From Planctomycetaceae bacterium (GTDB lineage Bacteria > Planctomycetota > Planctomycetia > Pirellulales > Pirellulaceae): a stretch of 64,000 nucleotides of DNA. The DNA is taken from the NCBI GenBank assembly GCA_020638975.1, contig JACKHN010000011.1, forward strand, positions 62,001 to 126,000. The letters run 5' to 3'. Position numbers and translations under genes: made by a program. This document shows, piece by piece, positions 34,768-43,131 of this stretch (position 1 is its first letter; each line of letters opens with the position of its first letter). Under the pieces are notes generated by a model. That model had not been told where the DNA came from and made no database searches. It saw only the letters and a list, made by a program, of their open reading frames with translations.

Positions 34768-36885
34768 CTACGCCAGCACTCCTTCCTCTTGGAGCAACTC
34801 GCGTAAAGTTTCCAACACATCGCACTTCATAAAGATGAAGCGATCGACGCCAGCGGCTTGCCACGCCGAGGTGTTATCTCCAGGTGCACCGGCCAATACC
34901 ACGCAGCGCGCTCCCACGGTCTTAAGCTTGGCCGCGACTTGAGGCACGAATTCCGGATAGAGTTTATCCGAGGAGCAGATGACCGCGATGCTGGCTTTGC
35001 TCGCAACGAACGCCAGTGCAGCACTGGCGGCGTCGCCAAAGCCGTCATTGCCGATGACTTCGAATCCACCGGCCTCGAAGAAGTTTTTCGAGTAGGTCGC
35101 GCGGGCCGTATGATGAGCGACAGGCCCCATGTTCGCGAGGAACACACGCGGCCGCTGACCGTGCTTTGCCTGCCAGGCATCACTGGCATCACGCAGTTCT
35201 TCGAACGGCTCGGCAAAGCTGCGAGGCTCGAGCGGAGAAATTGGTGTGGTTGGTGCCTGGTGGAACTCCAACTCGCGTGCCATCTGGCCTATCGTTGCGC
35301 CGGCGATCGCGGCTCCGACCAACGTGGCGGTTTGGTTCGCGGTCATCGCCGCTTCGTCCAGACCTTCGTTCTCTTCACGCGTGGCGGACAAGCGCGCTAT
35401 CGCCGCAGAACGAAGGGCGGGGGGATCTAGGGGAGCTTGTGCGACGCGCTCTTCTAAGATATTCGGAAACTCACTGACGCCTGTAATGCCTTCCTTGCGC
35501 CGTGCAATATCCTTCGCTCGCGGTGCGTAAGCGGCGTCGATTTGGCGCGTGATCCAACCGTTTTGAACCGCTATCAACATTCCGCCCTGACGTTCGATCT
35601 CCTGGAAGTCCTGCCAAGCTTTTTCGGCAAGTTGCTCTGTCAATTGATCAAGGAACCAACTGCCGCCTGCGGGATCAATCACGCGATGAAGATGAGCCTC
35701 TTCGCGCAAGACAAGTACCGTGTTGCGGGCAACCCGCCGGCTGAAGTCGCTGGGCAAGCCGGTCATCGCGTCGAAGGGGACCGACGTGATAGCTTCGGCT
35801 CCACCGACGCCTGCGGCAAACGCGGCGACGGTGTTTCGTAGTAGATTTACGTAGGGATCCCGTTGGGTCAATACGCGATTGCTCGTTCTCGCGTGTATCC
35901 GCATCGCGCCCGAATCGGGCGCTCCGCCGGACGCCTCGATCACACGTGACCACAACTTTCTCGCGGCACGCAACTTGGCAATCGCGAGGAAGTGATGCGT
36001 GCCCAAACCAATGCGGAAAAGGATCTGTCGCGCGGCTGAGTCGATATCCAGTTCGGCACTGGTCATGGCACGAAGATACTCTACGCCCGTCGCCATACTG
36101 ATTGCGATATCTTGTGCCGCCGTCGCGCCAGCATCGTGATAGGGAGACGTGTCGACGCCCACTGCGGTTACGTTCGGATAGCTCCGCGCCGTCCACTTTG
36201 CCAGATCCGCGAGCGATGCTAATGCCGCGGATGCTGACATCGGCAGTTGGCCTTTGCGGGCTAGTACGGCCAACGGATCGGCATTGAACGCGCCGCGTGC
36301 ATCCGCGGGCGAGACCTCGTATCGCTGCCAGAGACCGACCAGCATCGCTGCCGCCGGTAAGAACGCGGCACTGGCATCGAGTGCAATACCTACGGAAGCG
36401 AGATCGACGTTCGCGAGGGTCGCGTCGAGATCGTCGACGCAGTACGCCATAATGCCCTGGTGACCAACAAGCTTCGTCGCTTCGGCCTGATCAGGATCGT
36501 AGCCCTGACATGCCGCAGCGTCGAACCGCAGCAAGAGCGACGTCACGCCGCCCTTCAAGTCGTCCAGGATCGCTTGGTTGGTCGCGACCACATCAGGGTG
36601 AGCATGTTCTTGCCGCAAGACCCAGCCCGTCGTCACGGCACCAAGCGGTTGTGCCCCGCGTACGAATGGAGCGAGCCCCGGGAATCCGAATGGATCGCTG
36701 TCACCAATTGCGTCGCGAAGACTGTAGAGCGGCTGGACGTCGAATCCTTCGTAGGTGTGCGTGACGAGCTTCTTCTCGAACGGCACTCCTTGAAGCGACT
36801 CTTCGACGAGCGATCGCCATTGTTCGTATCCGACGGGAGGAAAATCGTCCTGGATCGTGAATTCTTCAGCGAGTGTTTTAGTCAT
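34768..36885 (-). CDS. mutA: Methylmalonyl-CoA mutase, small subunit
   Basis: A 705-residue homologue of MutB that has lost catalytic features: in place of the DxHxxG cobalamin motif it has PVAHHTARA. This is the normal condition of the small subunit in heterodimeric mutases, which stabilises the complex. It retains the family barrel and the mutase blocks IDPAGGSWFLDQLT and HARTSNRVLTQRDPY. The gene sits directly upstream of mutB and 105 bp after mce. No separate promoter was found ahead of it. Confidence 0.93.
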   Translation of the reverse strand: MTKTLAEEFTIQDDFPPVGYEQWRSLVEESLQGVPFEKKLVTHTYEGFDVQPLYSLRDAIGDSDPFGFPGLAPFVRGAQPLGAVTTGWVLRQEHAHPDVVATNQAILDDLKGGVTSLLLRFDAAACQGYDPDQAEATKLVGHQGIMAYCVDDLDATLANVDLASVGIALDASAAFLPAAAMLVGLWQRYEVSPADARGAFNADPLAVLARKGQLPMSASAALASLADLAKWTARSYPNVTAVGVDTSPYHDAGATAAQDIAISMATGVEYLRAMTSAELDIDSAARQILFRIGLGTHHFLAIAKLRAARKLWSRVIEASGGAPDSGAMRIHARTSNRVLTQRDPYVNLLRNTVAAFAAGVGGAEAITSVPFDAMTGLPSDFSRRVARNTVLVLREEAHLHRVIDPAGGSWFLDQLTEQLAEKAWQDFQEIERQGGMLIAVQNGWITRQIDAAYAPRAKDIARRKEGITGVSEFPNILEERVAQAPLDPPALRSAAIARLSATREENEGLDEAAMTANQTATLVGAAIAGATIGQMARELEFHQAPTTPISPLEPRSFAEPFEELRDASDAWQAKHGQRPRVFLANMGPVAHHTARATYSKNFFEAGGFEVIGNDGFGDAASAALAFVASKASIAVICSSDKLYPEFVPQVAAKLKTVGARCVVLAGAPGDNTSAWQAAGVDRFIFMKCDVLETLRELLQEEGVLA

Positions 36886-36990
36886 GAGTTTTTCGTAGAC
36901 TCCGTAGGCCGGACCAAGGCTTTGCGCCGTTCCGGCATCCGCGTTGAACTCTACTCGTGCCGGAACTGCGAAGACTTGTTCTGGCCTACT

Positions 36991-37422
36991 TTATTCGTCA
37001 TCTTGAGTCTGGCAACCATTGGTTGGTTCGCAAAGTTCCGTTAGTACCCCGAAAGAGCTTTTCGGGTGTACGAACGCGATCTGCATGTGGTGTGCACCCG
37101 TGCGAGGCTGCTCGTCGATCATGCGAAAGCCTGATTGCTTCAATTCATCGATGCGGGCTTGGATATCTTCGACGGAGAAAGCCAAGTGATGCAATCCTTC
37201 GCCGCGTTTTTCCAGAAACTTGGCCACCGTACTGTCTGGTTCGGTTGGTTCTAGCAGTTCAATTCGCACGTTGCTCGCGCGAAAGAACGCGACGCGGACC
37301 TTCTGGCTGGGGACATCTTCCAGCCCCTCGAACTCCAATCCGAGCGCGCCTTCGTAGAACGCCTTCTGCTCATCAATCGAGCGAACGGCGATGCCGATGT
37401 GATTTAAGGCTTTGACCGACAT
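36991..37422 (-). CDS. mce: Methylmalonyl-CoA epimerase
   Basis: A 143-residue VOC-fold metalloenzyme that interconverts (R)- and (S)-methylmalonyl-CoA. The sequence LNHIGIAVRSIDEQKAFYEG, the block GEGLHHLAFSVEDI and the C-terminal LTELCEP are typical of the family and supply the His/Gln/Glu metal ligands. It links the mutase (R form) to the decarboxylase and transcarboxylase (S form). It lies between mutA and the transcarboxylase biotin carrier. Confidence 0.94.
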   Translation of the reverse strand: MSVKALNHIGIAVRSIDEQKAFYEGALGLEFEGLEDVPSQKVRVAFFRASNVRIELLEPTEPDSTVAKFLEKRGEGLHHLAFSVEDIQARIDELKQSGFRMIDEQPRTGAHHMQIAFVHPKSSFGVLTELCEPTNGCQTQDDE

Positions 37423-37549
37423 TCAGTACCCTCTCTATCTAATCAGACTTTGTTACGACATGCAGTGCATGGTCGCGGAGCGACTGCGGCTAATAGACCC
37501 CGGTTGTTAGGCCTCGTCATTACACAAATCTACACGACCTTGGGCGATT

Positions 37550-37572
37550 CCCCGGGCTAAAGCCCAGGCTAC
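37550..37572. repeat. Short intergenic hairpin (GGGCTAAAGCCC type)
   Basis: CCCCGGGCTAAAGCCCAGGC forms a compact hairpin between mce and the biotin-carrier gene. This motif is one of several small palindromic families scattered in the intergenic DNA here. Confidence 0.45.
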
Positions 37573-37599
37573 TATCGTTTCCCCCTTCGTGATTGCATG

Positions 37600-37983
37600 T
37601 TACTCCAATTCAATGAGGACTTGTTTGGCCTGCACGGAGTCGCCGACGTTGGCGTTGATTTTCGCGATCTTGCCAGCGATCGGAGCCGTGATCTGGGTTT
37701 CCATTTTCATTGCTTCAAGAACTAGCAGGATGTCGTTCACTTGAATCTGTTGGCCGACTTGAACCGGCGCTTTCACGACGACGCCCGAGATGGGGCTGCG
37801 GCAGACCTTGCTCTCGTCCGCAACTTTCTCACCCGTGGACCGAACAGGCGGTGCTGGGCCGGAACTCGTCTCGCGACGAGCCTGTCCCGCTGGCGGAACG
37901 TAGCTGGGGTGAGGTTGCTCGGGTTCCGCAACTTCTACGTCGACTTCGTATAACTTGCCATCAACAGTTAGCTTGAGCTTCAA
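37600..37983 (-). CDS. Transcarboxylase 1.3S biotin carrier subunit
   Basis: A 127-residue biotinyl protein with EAMKMET (Lys93), a Pro/Ser-rich linker and a short N-terminal beta segment. The start is a TTG at 37983, decided by a perfect AGGAGG five bases upstream; no ATG fits. Because its neighbours are a 12S-type carboxyltransferase and a 5S-type subunit, it most likely shuttles the carboxyl group between methylmalonyl-CoA and pyruvate, as in Propionibacterium transcarboxylase. It is distinct from the sodium-pump carrier at 29335. Confidence 0.88.
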   Translation of the reverse strand: MKLKLTVDGKLYEVDVEVAEPEQPHPSYVPPAGQARRETSSGPAPPVRSTGEKVADESKVCRSPISGVVVKAPVQVGQQIQVNDILLVLEAMKMETQITAPIAGKIAKINANVGDSVQAKQVLIELE

Positions 37984-37997
37984 AGTGGCCTCCTATC

Positions 37998-38321
37998 CTA
38001 TCCATGTTGGACTGCAAGGGCGTGTGATGCTTGAATCGTAGCGCGACCGTGTTGTGCCCAGGACGCACTTCCCAGTAAGCGAATTTGCCGGATATGCGGC
38101 TTCACGCCAAGATACGCCGCAATCGCAGCGCTGATCGTCAACACAAGTTCCTCGCTCAATTGTTCCGCACTCGCGGATGTTCGCATTGTGAGCGGCACTG
38201 CCGGTGTAACGGCTTCTAAGGCGGCGAGGCGTTGGTTAAGGCCGTTGACTTCCGCGCGCAGTGCCTCGACCGCGTCGAGTACTTGCTGTAGCTTCACTGT
38301 TTCTGACTTCTTCGACATCAT
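37998..38321 (-). CDS. Soluble gamma-like small subunit of a carboxyltransferase complex
   Basis: A 107-residue protein. Residues 5-38 form a coiled coil (LDAVEALRAEVNGLNQRLAA). Residues 55-107 are homologous to the cytoplasmic tail of the OadG-like protein at 28940 (LSEE...AA...HIRQIRLL...W...GR...Q..H). The membrane helix of true gamma subunits is missing. It lies between the 12S and 1.3S genes, so it may scaffold the soluble transcarboxylase as OadG scaffolds the membrane pump. That role is inference. Confidence 0.7.
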   Translation of the reverse strand: MMSKKSETVKLQQVLDAVEALRAEVNGLNQRLAALEAVTPAVPLTMRTSASAEQLSEELVLTISAAIAAYLGVKPHIRQIRLLGSASWAQHGRATIQASHALAVQHG

Positions 38322-38343
38322 CTGGCTCCAGCCATCCGAAAGG

Positions 38344-39897
38344 TTACAGAGGGATCAATCCGTGCTTCTTCGGCGGACGCTGATCTCGCTTGTTTTGTAA
38401 GTATTCCAAAGCCTGTGCCAAGTGGCGGCGTGTGTTCGCTGGTTCGATGATGTCATCCACCAAGCGTCTTCCGGCCGCGACATAGGGCGAGGCAAAGGCC
38501 TCGCGATACTGAGCGATCAGCTCTGCGCGGCGTTCAGCTTTGTTTTCGGCCTCTTGCATCTCTTTGCGGAACACAATTTCGACCGCTCCCTCGGCTCCCA
38601 TCACGGCGACTTCAGCGGTAGGCCAAGCGAACGAGCAGTCGGCTCCCAAGTCCTTCGAACACATCGCCACATGCGCGCCGCCGTAGGACTTTCGCAAGAT
38701 GACTTGAATCTTCGGCACCGAGGCCGCCGAGTAGGCGAACAGCAGCTTGGCGCCGTTGCGGATGATGCCACCATATTCCTGTTCAACGCCCGGCAAGTAG
38801 CCAGGCACGTCGACAAACGTAATAGTCGGGATGTTGAAAGCATTGCAAAAGCGAATGAACCTCGCGGCTTTGTTTGCGGCGTTGATGTCGATGGCTCCCG
38901 ACAGAACCAACGGCTGGTTAGCGATGATACCGATCGAACGACCGAGGATGCGGGCAAATCCGACCACCATGTTCATTGCATACCCGGATTGAACTTCCAA
39001 CAGATCGCCTTGATCGACGATGCCCGCAATTAGATCCCGAACATCGTAGCCTTTCTTCGGGTCGGTCGGCAGGATGTCGTTGAGCTTCGGATTCGGGTCG
39101 ACGTTGCCATCCGTGGGCAGTCGCGGCGGTTCTTCGAGATTGTTGGACGGTAGGAAGCTGATTAGACGACGGCAAATATGAACGGCCTCTTCATCATCTT
39201 CGGCTACAAAGTGGATCACCCCGGAATGTGCCATGTGGGCATCCGCGCCGCCCAAGGCATCCGCCGTAATCTCTTCGCCAGTCACCTGCTTGATGACCTG
39301 CGGACCGGTGATAAACATCTGAGCTTTGCGCGTTTGAATGATAAAGTCGGTCAGCGCTGGCGAGTACGACGCGCCACCGGCACAAGGGCCGCAAATCAGC
39401 GATACTTGCGGTACTGCTCCCGAAAGCAAGACGTTCGCATAGAACACCTGGCCGTACCCGGACAGTGAATCGATCCCTTCCTGAACGCGAGCGCCGCCCG
39501 AGTCGTTAATGAAGACAAACGGGCTGCCGGTACTCAGCGAGCGGTGCATTACTTCGGCGACCTTCAACGAGTGGACCTCGCCGGCCGAACCACCCAAAAC
39601 CGTAAAATCCTGGCTGGCCAAGTGGATCAGGCGACCGTCAATCGAAGCAGCCCCGGTCACGACACCGTCCGCAGGAACTTCCTTCCCCGCCATCCCAAAG
39701 CCGGCCTGCCGATGTTGCGCGAACAAGCCGAACTCCTCGAAGCTTTCGTCATCCACGAGCGCGGTGACGCGCTCGCGAGCCGTTAGCTTGCCTTGCTCTT
39801 TCTGTTTGGCAAGGCGATCGGGACCGCCTCCTTCGAACAGACGTTCCTTCTTCGCGCGCAGCTCCTCTACCAAGCTTTGCATCGACTTGCCGGCCAT
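38344..39897 (-). CDS. Transcarboxylase 12S subunit (methylmalonyl-CoA carboxyltransferase)
   Basis: A 517-residue PccB/MmdA-family carboxyltransferase, the third in the window (INDSGGARVQEG, GPCAGGASYSPA, DVPGYLPGVEQEYGG, KKHGLIPL). The ATG at 39897 follows AAAGGA. Location directly after the 5S gene and before a soluble biotin carrier, with no beta sodium-pump subunit, indicates the 12S component of methylmalonyl-CoA:pyruvate carboxytransferase. A role as a second acyl-CoA carboxylase subunit working with PccA is an alternative. Confidence 0.85.
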   Translation of the reverse strand: MAGKSMQSLVEELRAKKERLFEGGGPDRLAKQKEQGKLTARERVTALVDDESFEEFGLFAQHRQAGFGMAGKEVPADGVVTGAASIDGRLIHLASQDFTVLGGSAGEVHSLKVAEVMHRSLSTGSPFVFINDSGGARVQEGIDSLSGYGQVFYANVLLSGAVPQVSLICGPCAGGASYSPALTDFIIQTRKAQMFITGPQVIKQVTGEEITADALGGADAHMAHSGVIHFVAEDDEEAVHICRRLISFLPSNNLEEPPRLPTDGNVDPNPKLNDILPTDPKKGYDVRDLIAGIVDQGDLLEVQSGYAMNMVVGFARILGRSIGIIANQPLVLSGAIDINAANKAARFIRFCNAFNIPTITFVDVPGYLPGVEQEYGGIIRNGAKLLFAYSAASVPKIQVILRKSYGGAHVAMCSKDLGADCSFAWPTAEVAVMGAEGAVEIVFRKEMQEAENKAERRAELIAQYREAFASPYVAAGRRLVDDIIEPANTRRHLAQALEYLQNKRDQRPPKKHGLIPL

Positions 39898-39944
39898 CGT
39901 TTGCTTTCCTTTCTAAATCCGTTATCCGTATCTTCTGCTTCCTT

Positions 39945-39968
39945 GTAGCCGGAGTCCTGTCGGGCTAC
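39945..39968. repeat. Short intergenic palindrome (GTAGCCGGA type)
   Basis: GTAGCC and GGGCTAC flank a short loop between the 5S and 12S genes. It is a weak hairpin of the same general kind as the other intergenic repeats. Confidence 0.35.
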
Positions 39969-39987
39969 GGCTGCGAGAGATCTTGGA

Positions 39988-41484
39988 TCATGCGGGCTCC
40001 ACGATCACGTTATGTGACTTGTCCCCTATCTTGACCTTGTATTCCACGCGACTGGAAACGGGGGCCTTTCCATCGCTTGACGGTGCCGCAGCGCTTGTGG
40101 CGGGCGTTGGACTCTTGCTCAGATTCTTCGGGCCTTGGGAACGCTGGCCGAAGAACTTGGGAGCCACCTGCGGAAACATGGCAAACGTCAGGACGTCTTC
40201 ATCCGAACCGTTGCAGCCATCCAACGCCAATGCTTGCTTGCGGAGCTCATCCCATTCCGGCTTCAGCAAATCGGCGGGGCGGCCCGTGATCGGCTCCTTC
40301 TTGGCATGCTCATAGGCGGCTTTGACCACTTCGGGATCTCGCGAGCCAATCGTCTCGCCGTAGTAGCCGAGCATCAAGTCCGCGAACTCGCCCGTCAACG
40401 ACTTGTAACGACCCATCAAGACATTGAACACGGCTTGCGTACCGACGATCTGACTCGACGGCGTGACCAATGGTGGATAGCCAGCGTCTTTGCGGACTCT
40501 CGGCACTTCTTCCATGACATCCTTGACTCGGTCTCCAGCTCCTTGTTGCTTGAGCTGGCTTTCCATGTTCGAGATCATGCCGCCCGGGATTTGACTCTCG
40601 AAGATCTGCGATTCGACGCCGATGAATTTCGATTCGAACTCCGCGTAACGAGGACGAACGGCAGCGAAATGCTCTTTGATTTTCACCAGCCGCTCTTTGT
40701 CCAGCCGTGTTTCGTAGCCAGTTCCTTCCAGCATCTCGACCAGCGCCTCGGTGGGATTGTGTCCCGGTCCCAGGCTAAGTGACGAGATGGCAGTATCCAC
40801 AATGTCCGCTCCCGCCTCGATCGCCTTCATCAGACTCACTAGTGTGACGCCGGTGGTCGAATGGACATGGACGTGAACGATTGTGTCTTCGCCACATTTT
40901 TCTTTGATGCCACGCACCAAGTCGTAGGCCGGTTGTGGCTTTAGCAACGCGGCCATGTCTTTGATGCAGATCGAGTCGCAGCCCAAGTCGCGAAGTTGCA
41001 GGGCCATGTCAACGAAAGCACCTACGGTGTGTAGCGGCGAGGTGGTGTAGCAAATCGTGCCTTCGGCGTGCTTGCCCGTTCGCTTCACAGCGGTCAGCGC
41101 CCGGCGCAGATTGCGGACGTCATTCAGTGCATCGAAGACGCGGAAGACGTCCATGCCGTTCTCCGCCGACTTGTCCACAAACCGATCGACCACGGTGTCT
41201 TCATAGTGGCGATACCCCAGCAGGTTTTGGGCACGTAACAACATTTGCAGGCGGCTATTGGGCAGCAACTTGCGAAACGTTCGCAACCGTTCCCACGGGT
41301 CTTCGTTCAGAAAGCGGATACACGAATCGTACGTGGCTCCCCCCCAACACTCGACACTCCAATAGCCAGCCTGATCGATGTCCTCGCAGGCAGCGACCAT
41401 GTCTTCCAAGGCCATACGAGTGGCCAGCAGGCTTTGATGCCCATCGCGGAGAGCTAGTTCCGTGACTTCGACGGTGCGCGTCAT
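39988..41484 (-). CDS. Transcarboxylase 5S subunit (pyruvate/oxaloacetate carboxyltransferase)
   Basis: A 498-residue TIM-barrel carboxyltransferase of the 5S/OadA/PycB family, moving a carboxyl group between biotin and pyruvate to give oxaloacetate. The motif ALRDGHQSLLATRM, the carbamylated-lysine segment CIKDMAALL and HVHVHSTTGVT with metal His residues are intact. The ATG at 41484 follows AAGGAG. Length matches Propionibacterium 5S. The C-terminus ends in VEYKVKIGDKSHNVIVEPA, the first beta hairpin of a biotinyl domain, but the rest of that domain is absent; the biotin carrier is encoded separately. Confidence 0.9.
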   Translation of the reverse strand: MTRTVEVTELALRDGHQSLLATRMALEDMVAACEDIDQAGYWSVECWGGATYDSCIRFLNEDPWERLRTFRKLLPNSRLQMLLRAQNLLGYRHYEDTVVDRFVDKSAENGMDVFRVFDALNDVRNLRRALTAVKRTGKHAEGTICYTTSPLHTVGAFVDMALQLRDLGCDSICIKDMAALLKPQPAYDLVRGIKEKCGEDTIVHVHVHSTTGVTLVSLMKAIEAGADIVDTAISSLSLGPGHNPTEALVEMLEGTGYETRLDKERLVKIKEHFAAVRPRYAEFESKFIGVESQIFESQIPGGMISNMESQLKQQGAGDRVKDVMEEVPRVRKDAGYPPLVTPSSQIVGTQAVFNVLMGRYKSLTGEFADLMLGYYGETIGSRDPEVVKAAYEHAKKEPITGRPADLLKPEWDELRKQALALDGCNGSDEDVLTFAMFPQVAPKFFGQRSQGPKNLSKSPTPATSAAAPSSDGKAPVSSRVEYKVKIGDKSHNVIVEPA

Positions 41485-41536
41485 TGCGGTCGGACTCCTT
41501 TTCCTTATCTTCAAAACGAAATGCTGAGTACGGATG

Positions 41537-43123
41537 TCACTCTTGATTGCCTTGTGAGGCGGGTGCCAAGTTGGTGGGTGCTGAGTCTTCTCGCGATGAG
41601 TCGCTAGCTGACGATAGGCTTGCTTCCCACCGGTTCACGCAAGCTTCCAAAATGTCGAGTGAATGACCGGTCCAAAAACGAGCAACGGTCGCAGGGTAGC
41701 TTAAAAGCGTGTGCGTCAAATCTAAGTTGGACAGCCGCGTCGCGAAGTTGCGCGAGTTCGGAAGCCGCACCCAGCGACGAGGCCACTCGGCAGCAAAGTG
41801 ACGAAGGAATTCAATACTCAGCGTTTTGTCGATCTGACCGGTGCTTTCTCCAACCTCCGCGACGACGCCTTCCAACGTGTGCAGCGATTTGCGAAACAAC
41901 ATCAAGTCTGCAGAAACTCGTAGTCGAGCGTCTTGCACAGCTTCATCCAACAGTCCGACCAGCCAATTCAATCCAGGGAAGTGTCCGCGACGAACTCGTT
42001 TGATCCGAGCTTCAACGACCTTGGTAAGCGCCGCTTGGTCGACGATTTGGCGCTCTGCCAATTGAGAGAGTACCGCAACAATACGTGATGAATCGAGTGT
42101 CATTGCACCGAGGATGATCTGAACAATAGCGACCCGTTCGCGAACCCCAAGTCTGCCCACAAGGCTCCAATCGAGAATGGCAAGACAGCTGTCATCTGTG
42201 AGGAATAGATTGCCTGCGTGGGGATCGGCATGAAACATTGCTTCATCCGACTTCGAGAAGACGGGCTTCGCGATCAATGCCTTGGCAACCAGTTTGGCTA
42301 GACGGCGTTTCTGTCGATTGCGGTCCAGTCCGTGTCCGGTCACTTTACCGCCAGTGATACGCTCCATCGAAGTGACACGCGGCGTACAGTGGTCCAGCAA
42401 GACGGGAATCTTGACCCGAGGCTCGTCGGCAAAAAACTTTTCGGCTTGAAGAAGATGAAGTTGCTCGTTTTCGAGCTGCACTTCGTCGACGAGTTTATGG
42501 CGGACTTGTTGGAACGCTTCTTCGTAATCGAGCGGTGGAATGCCAAGTTCTTCGCAACGCGAGTCGAGATGCTCGCCGACGCGTTCGAGCAATATTAACT
42601 CTTGCTCCAACTGATGCTTGATACCAGGCTTGAGAACTTTAAACACACCATCGGTCACTTGAGTGCCATCGCCGCGAACCTCTTGACGAAAAGGTATCAC
42701 GACCGCGACGCTTGCTTCCGCGATGGCAGGTGGGATGAGCGTGATGCCACGACGGTCGAGCGGTCCAAGTTCCGCTGCCAAGATCTCTTTGATCGTTTCG
42801 AGCGGGACCGCAGGAGGAAGCGACTCGAGCTCACAAAGATACTTGCGCAAGACTGGGGACAATCGTTGATCACGAGCGAGGACTTGCCCTAGTTTTTGCA
42901 ACACGGGCGAACTCTGGGCGAGCAAGCCCAGTCGTTGTGAGATCGAAGCGGTAACCGGCAGTTTAGCTTGCTCGCGCAGTATCGCGACTTGCTCGTCTTC
43001 CGGCAGTCCTCCGAGAAACACTTTCAATCCGTCGCCGATGGGGCGGGCGAAATGTGCGTACTCAGTGGGCAAAACCGGCGCGAGCGAAGATGCGTCGAGC
43101 AGAAAGTCCCAGTTTGGTTTCAT
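41537..43123 (-). CDS. ABC1/AarF (UbiB-like) atypical kinase
   Basis: A 528-residue protein with the ABC1 kinase hallmarks: a KxGQ-type motif (KLGQVLARD, about residue 80), and the catalytic/metal segment FHADPHAGNLFL followed by ILDWSLVGRLG. ABC1 proteins are usually tied to isoprenoid quinone synthesis or lipid handling. Here the start (ATG 43123) overlaps the phaC stop, and the next gene is the transcarboxylase 5S, so it is locked into the PHA/propionate operon. The longer ORF reading to 43285 overlaps phaC and is rejected. Its substrate is unknown. Confidence 0.82.
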   Translation of the reverse strand: MKPNWDFLLDASSLAPVLPTEYAHFARPIGDGLKVFLGGLPEDEQVAILREQAKLPVTASISQRLGLLAQSSPVLQKLGQVLARDQRLSPVLRKYLCELESLPPAVPLETIKEILAAELGPLDRRGITLIPPAIAEASVAVVIPFRQEVRGDGTQVTDGVFKVLKPGIKHQLEQELILLERVGEHLDSRCEELGIPPLDYEEAFQQVRHKLVDEVQLENEQLHLLQAEKFFADEPRVKIPVLLDHCTPRVTSMERITGGKVTGHGLDRNRQKRRLAKLVAKALIAKPVFSKSDEAMFHADPHAGNLFLTDDSCLAILDWSLVGRLGVRERVAIVQIILGAMTLDSSRIVAVLSQLAERQIVDQAALTKVVEARIKRVRRGHFPGLNWLVGLLDEAVQDARLRVSADLMLFRKSLHTLEGVVAEVGESTGQIDKTLSIEFLRHFAAEWPRRWVRLPNSRNFATRLSNLDLTHTLLSYPATVARFWTGHSLDILEACVNRWEASLSSASDSSREDSAPTNLAPASQGNQE

Positions 43124-43131
43124 CTTCTTCG

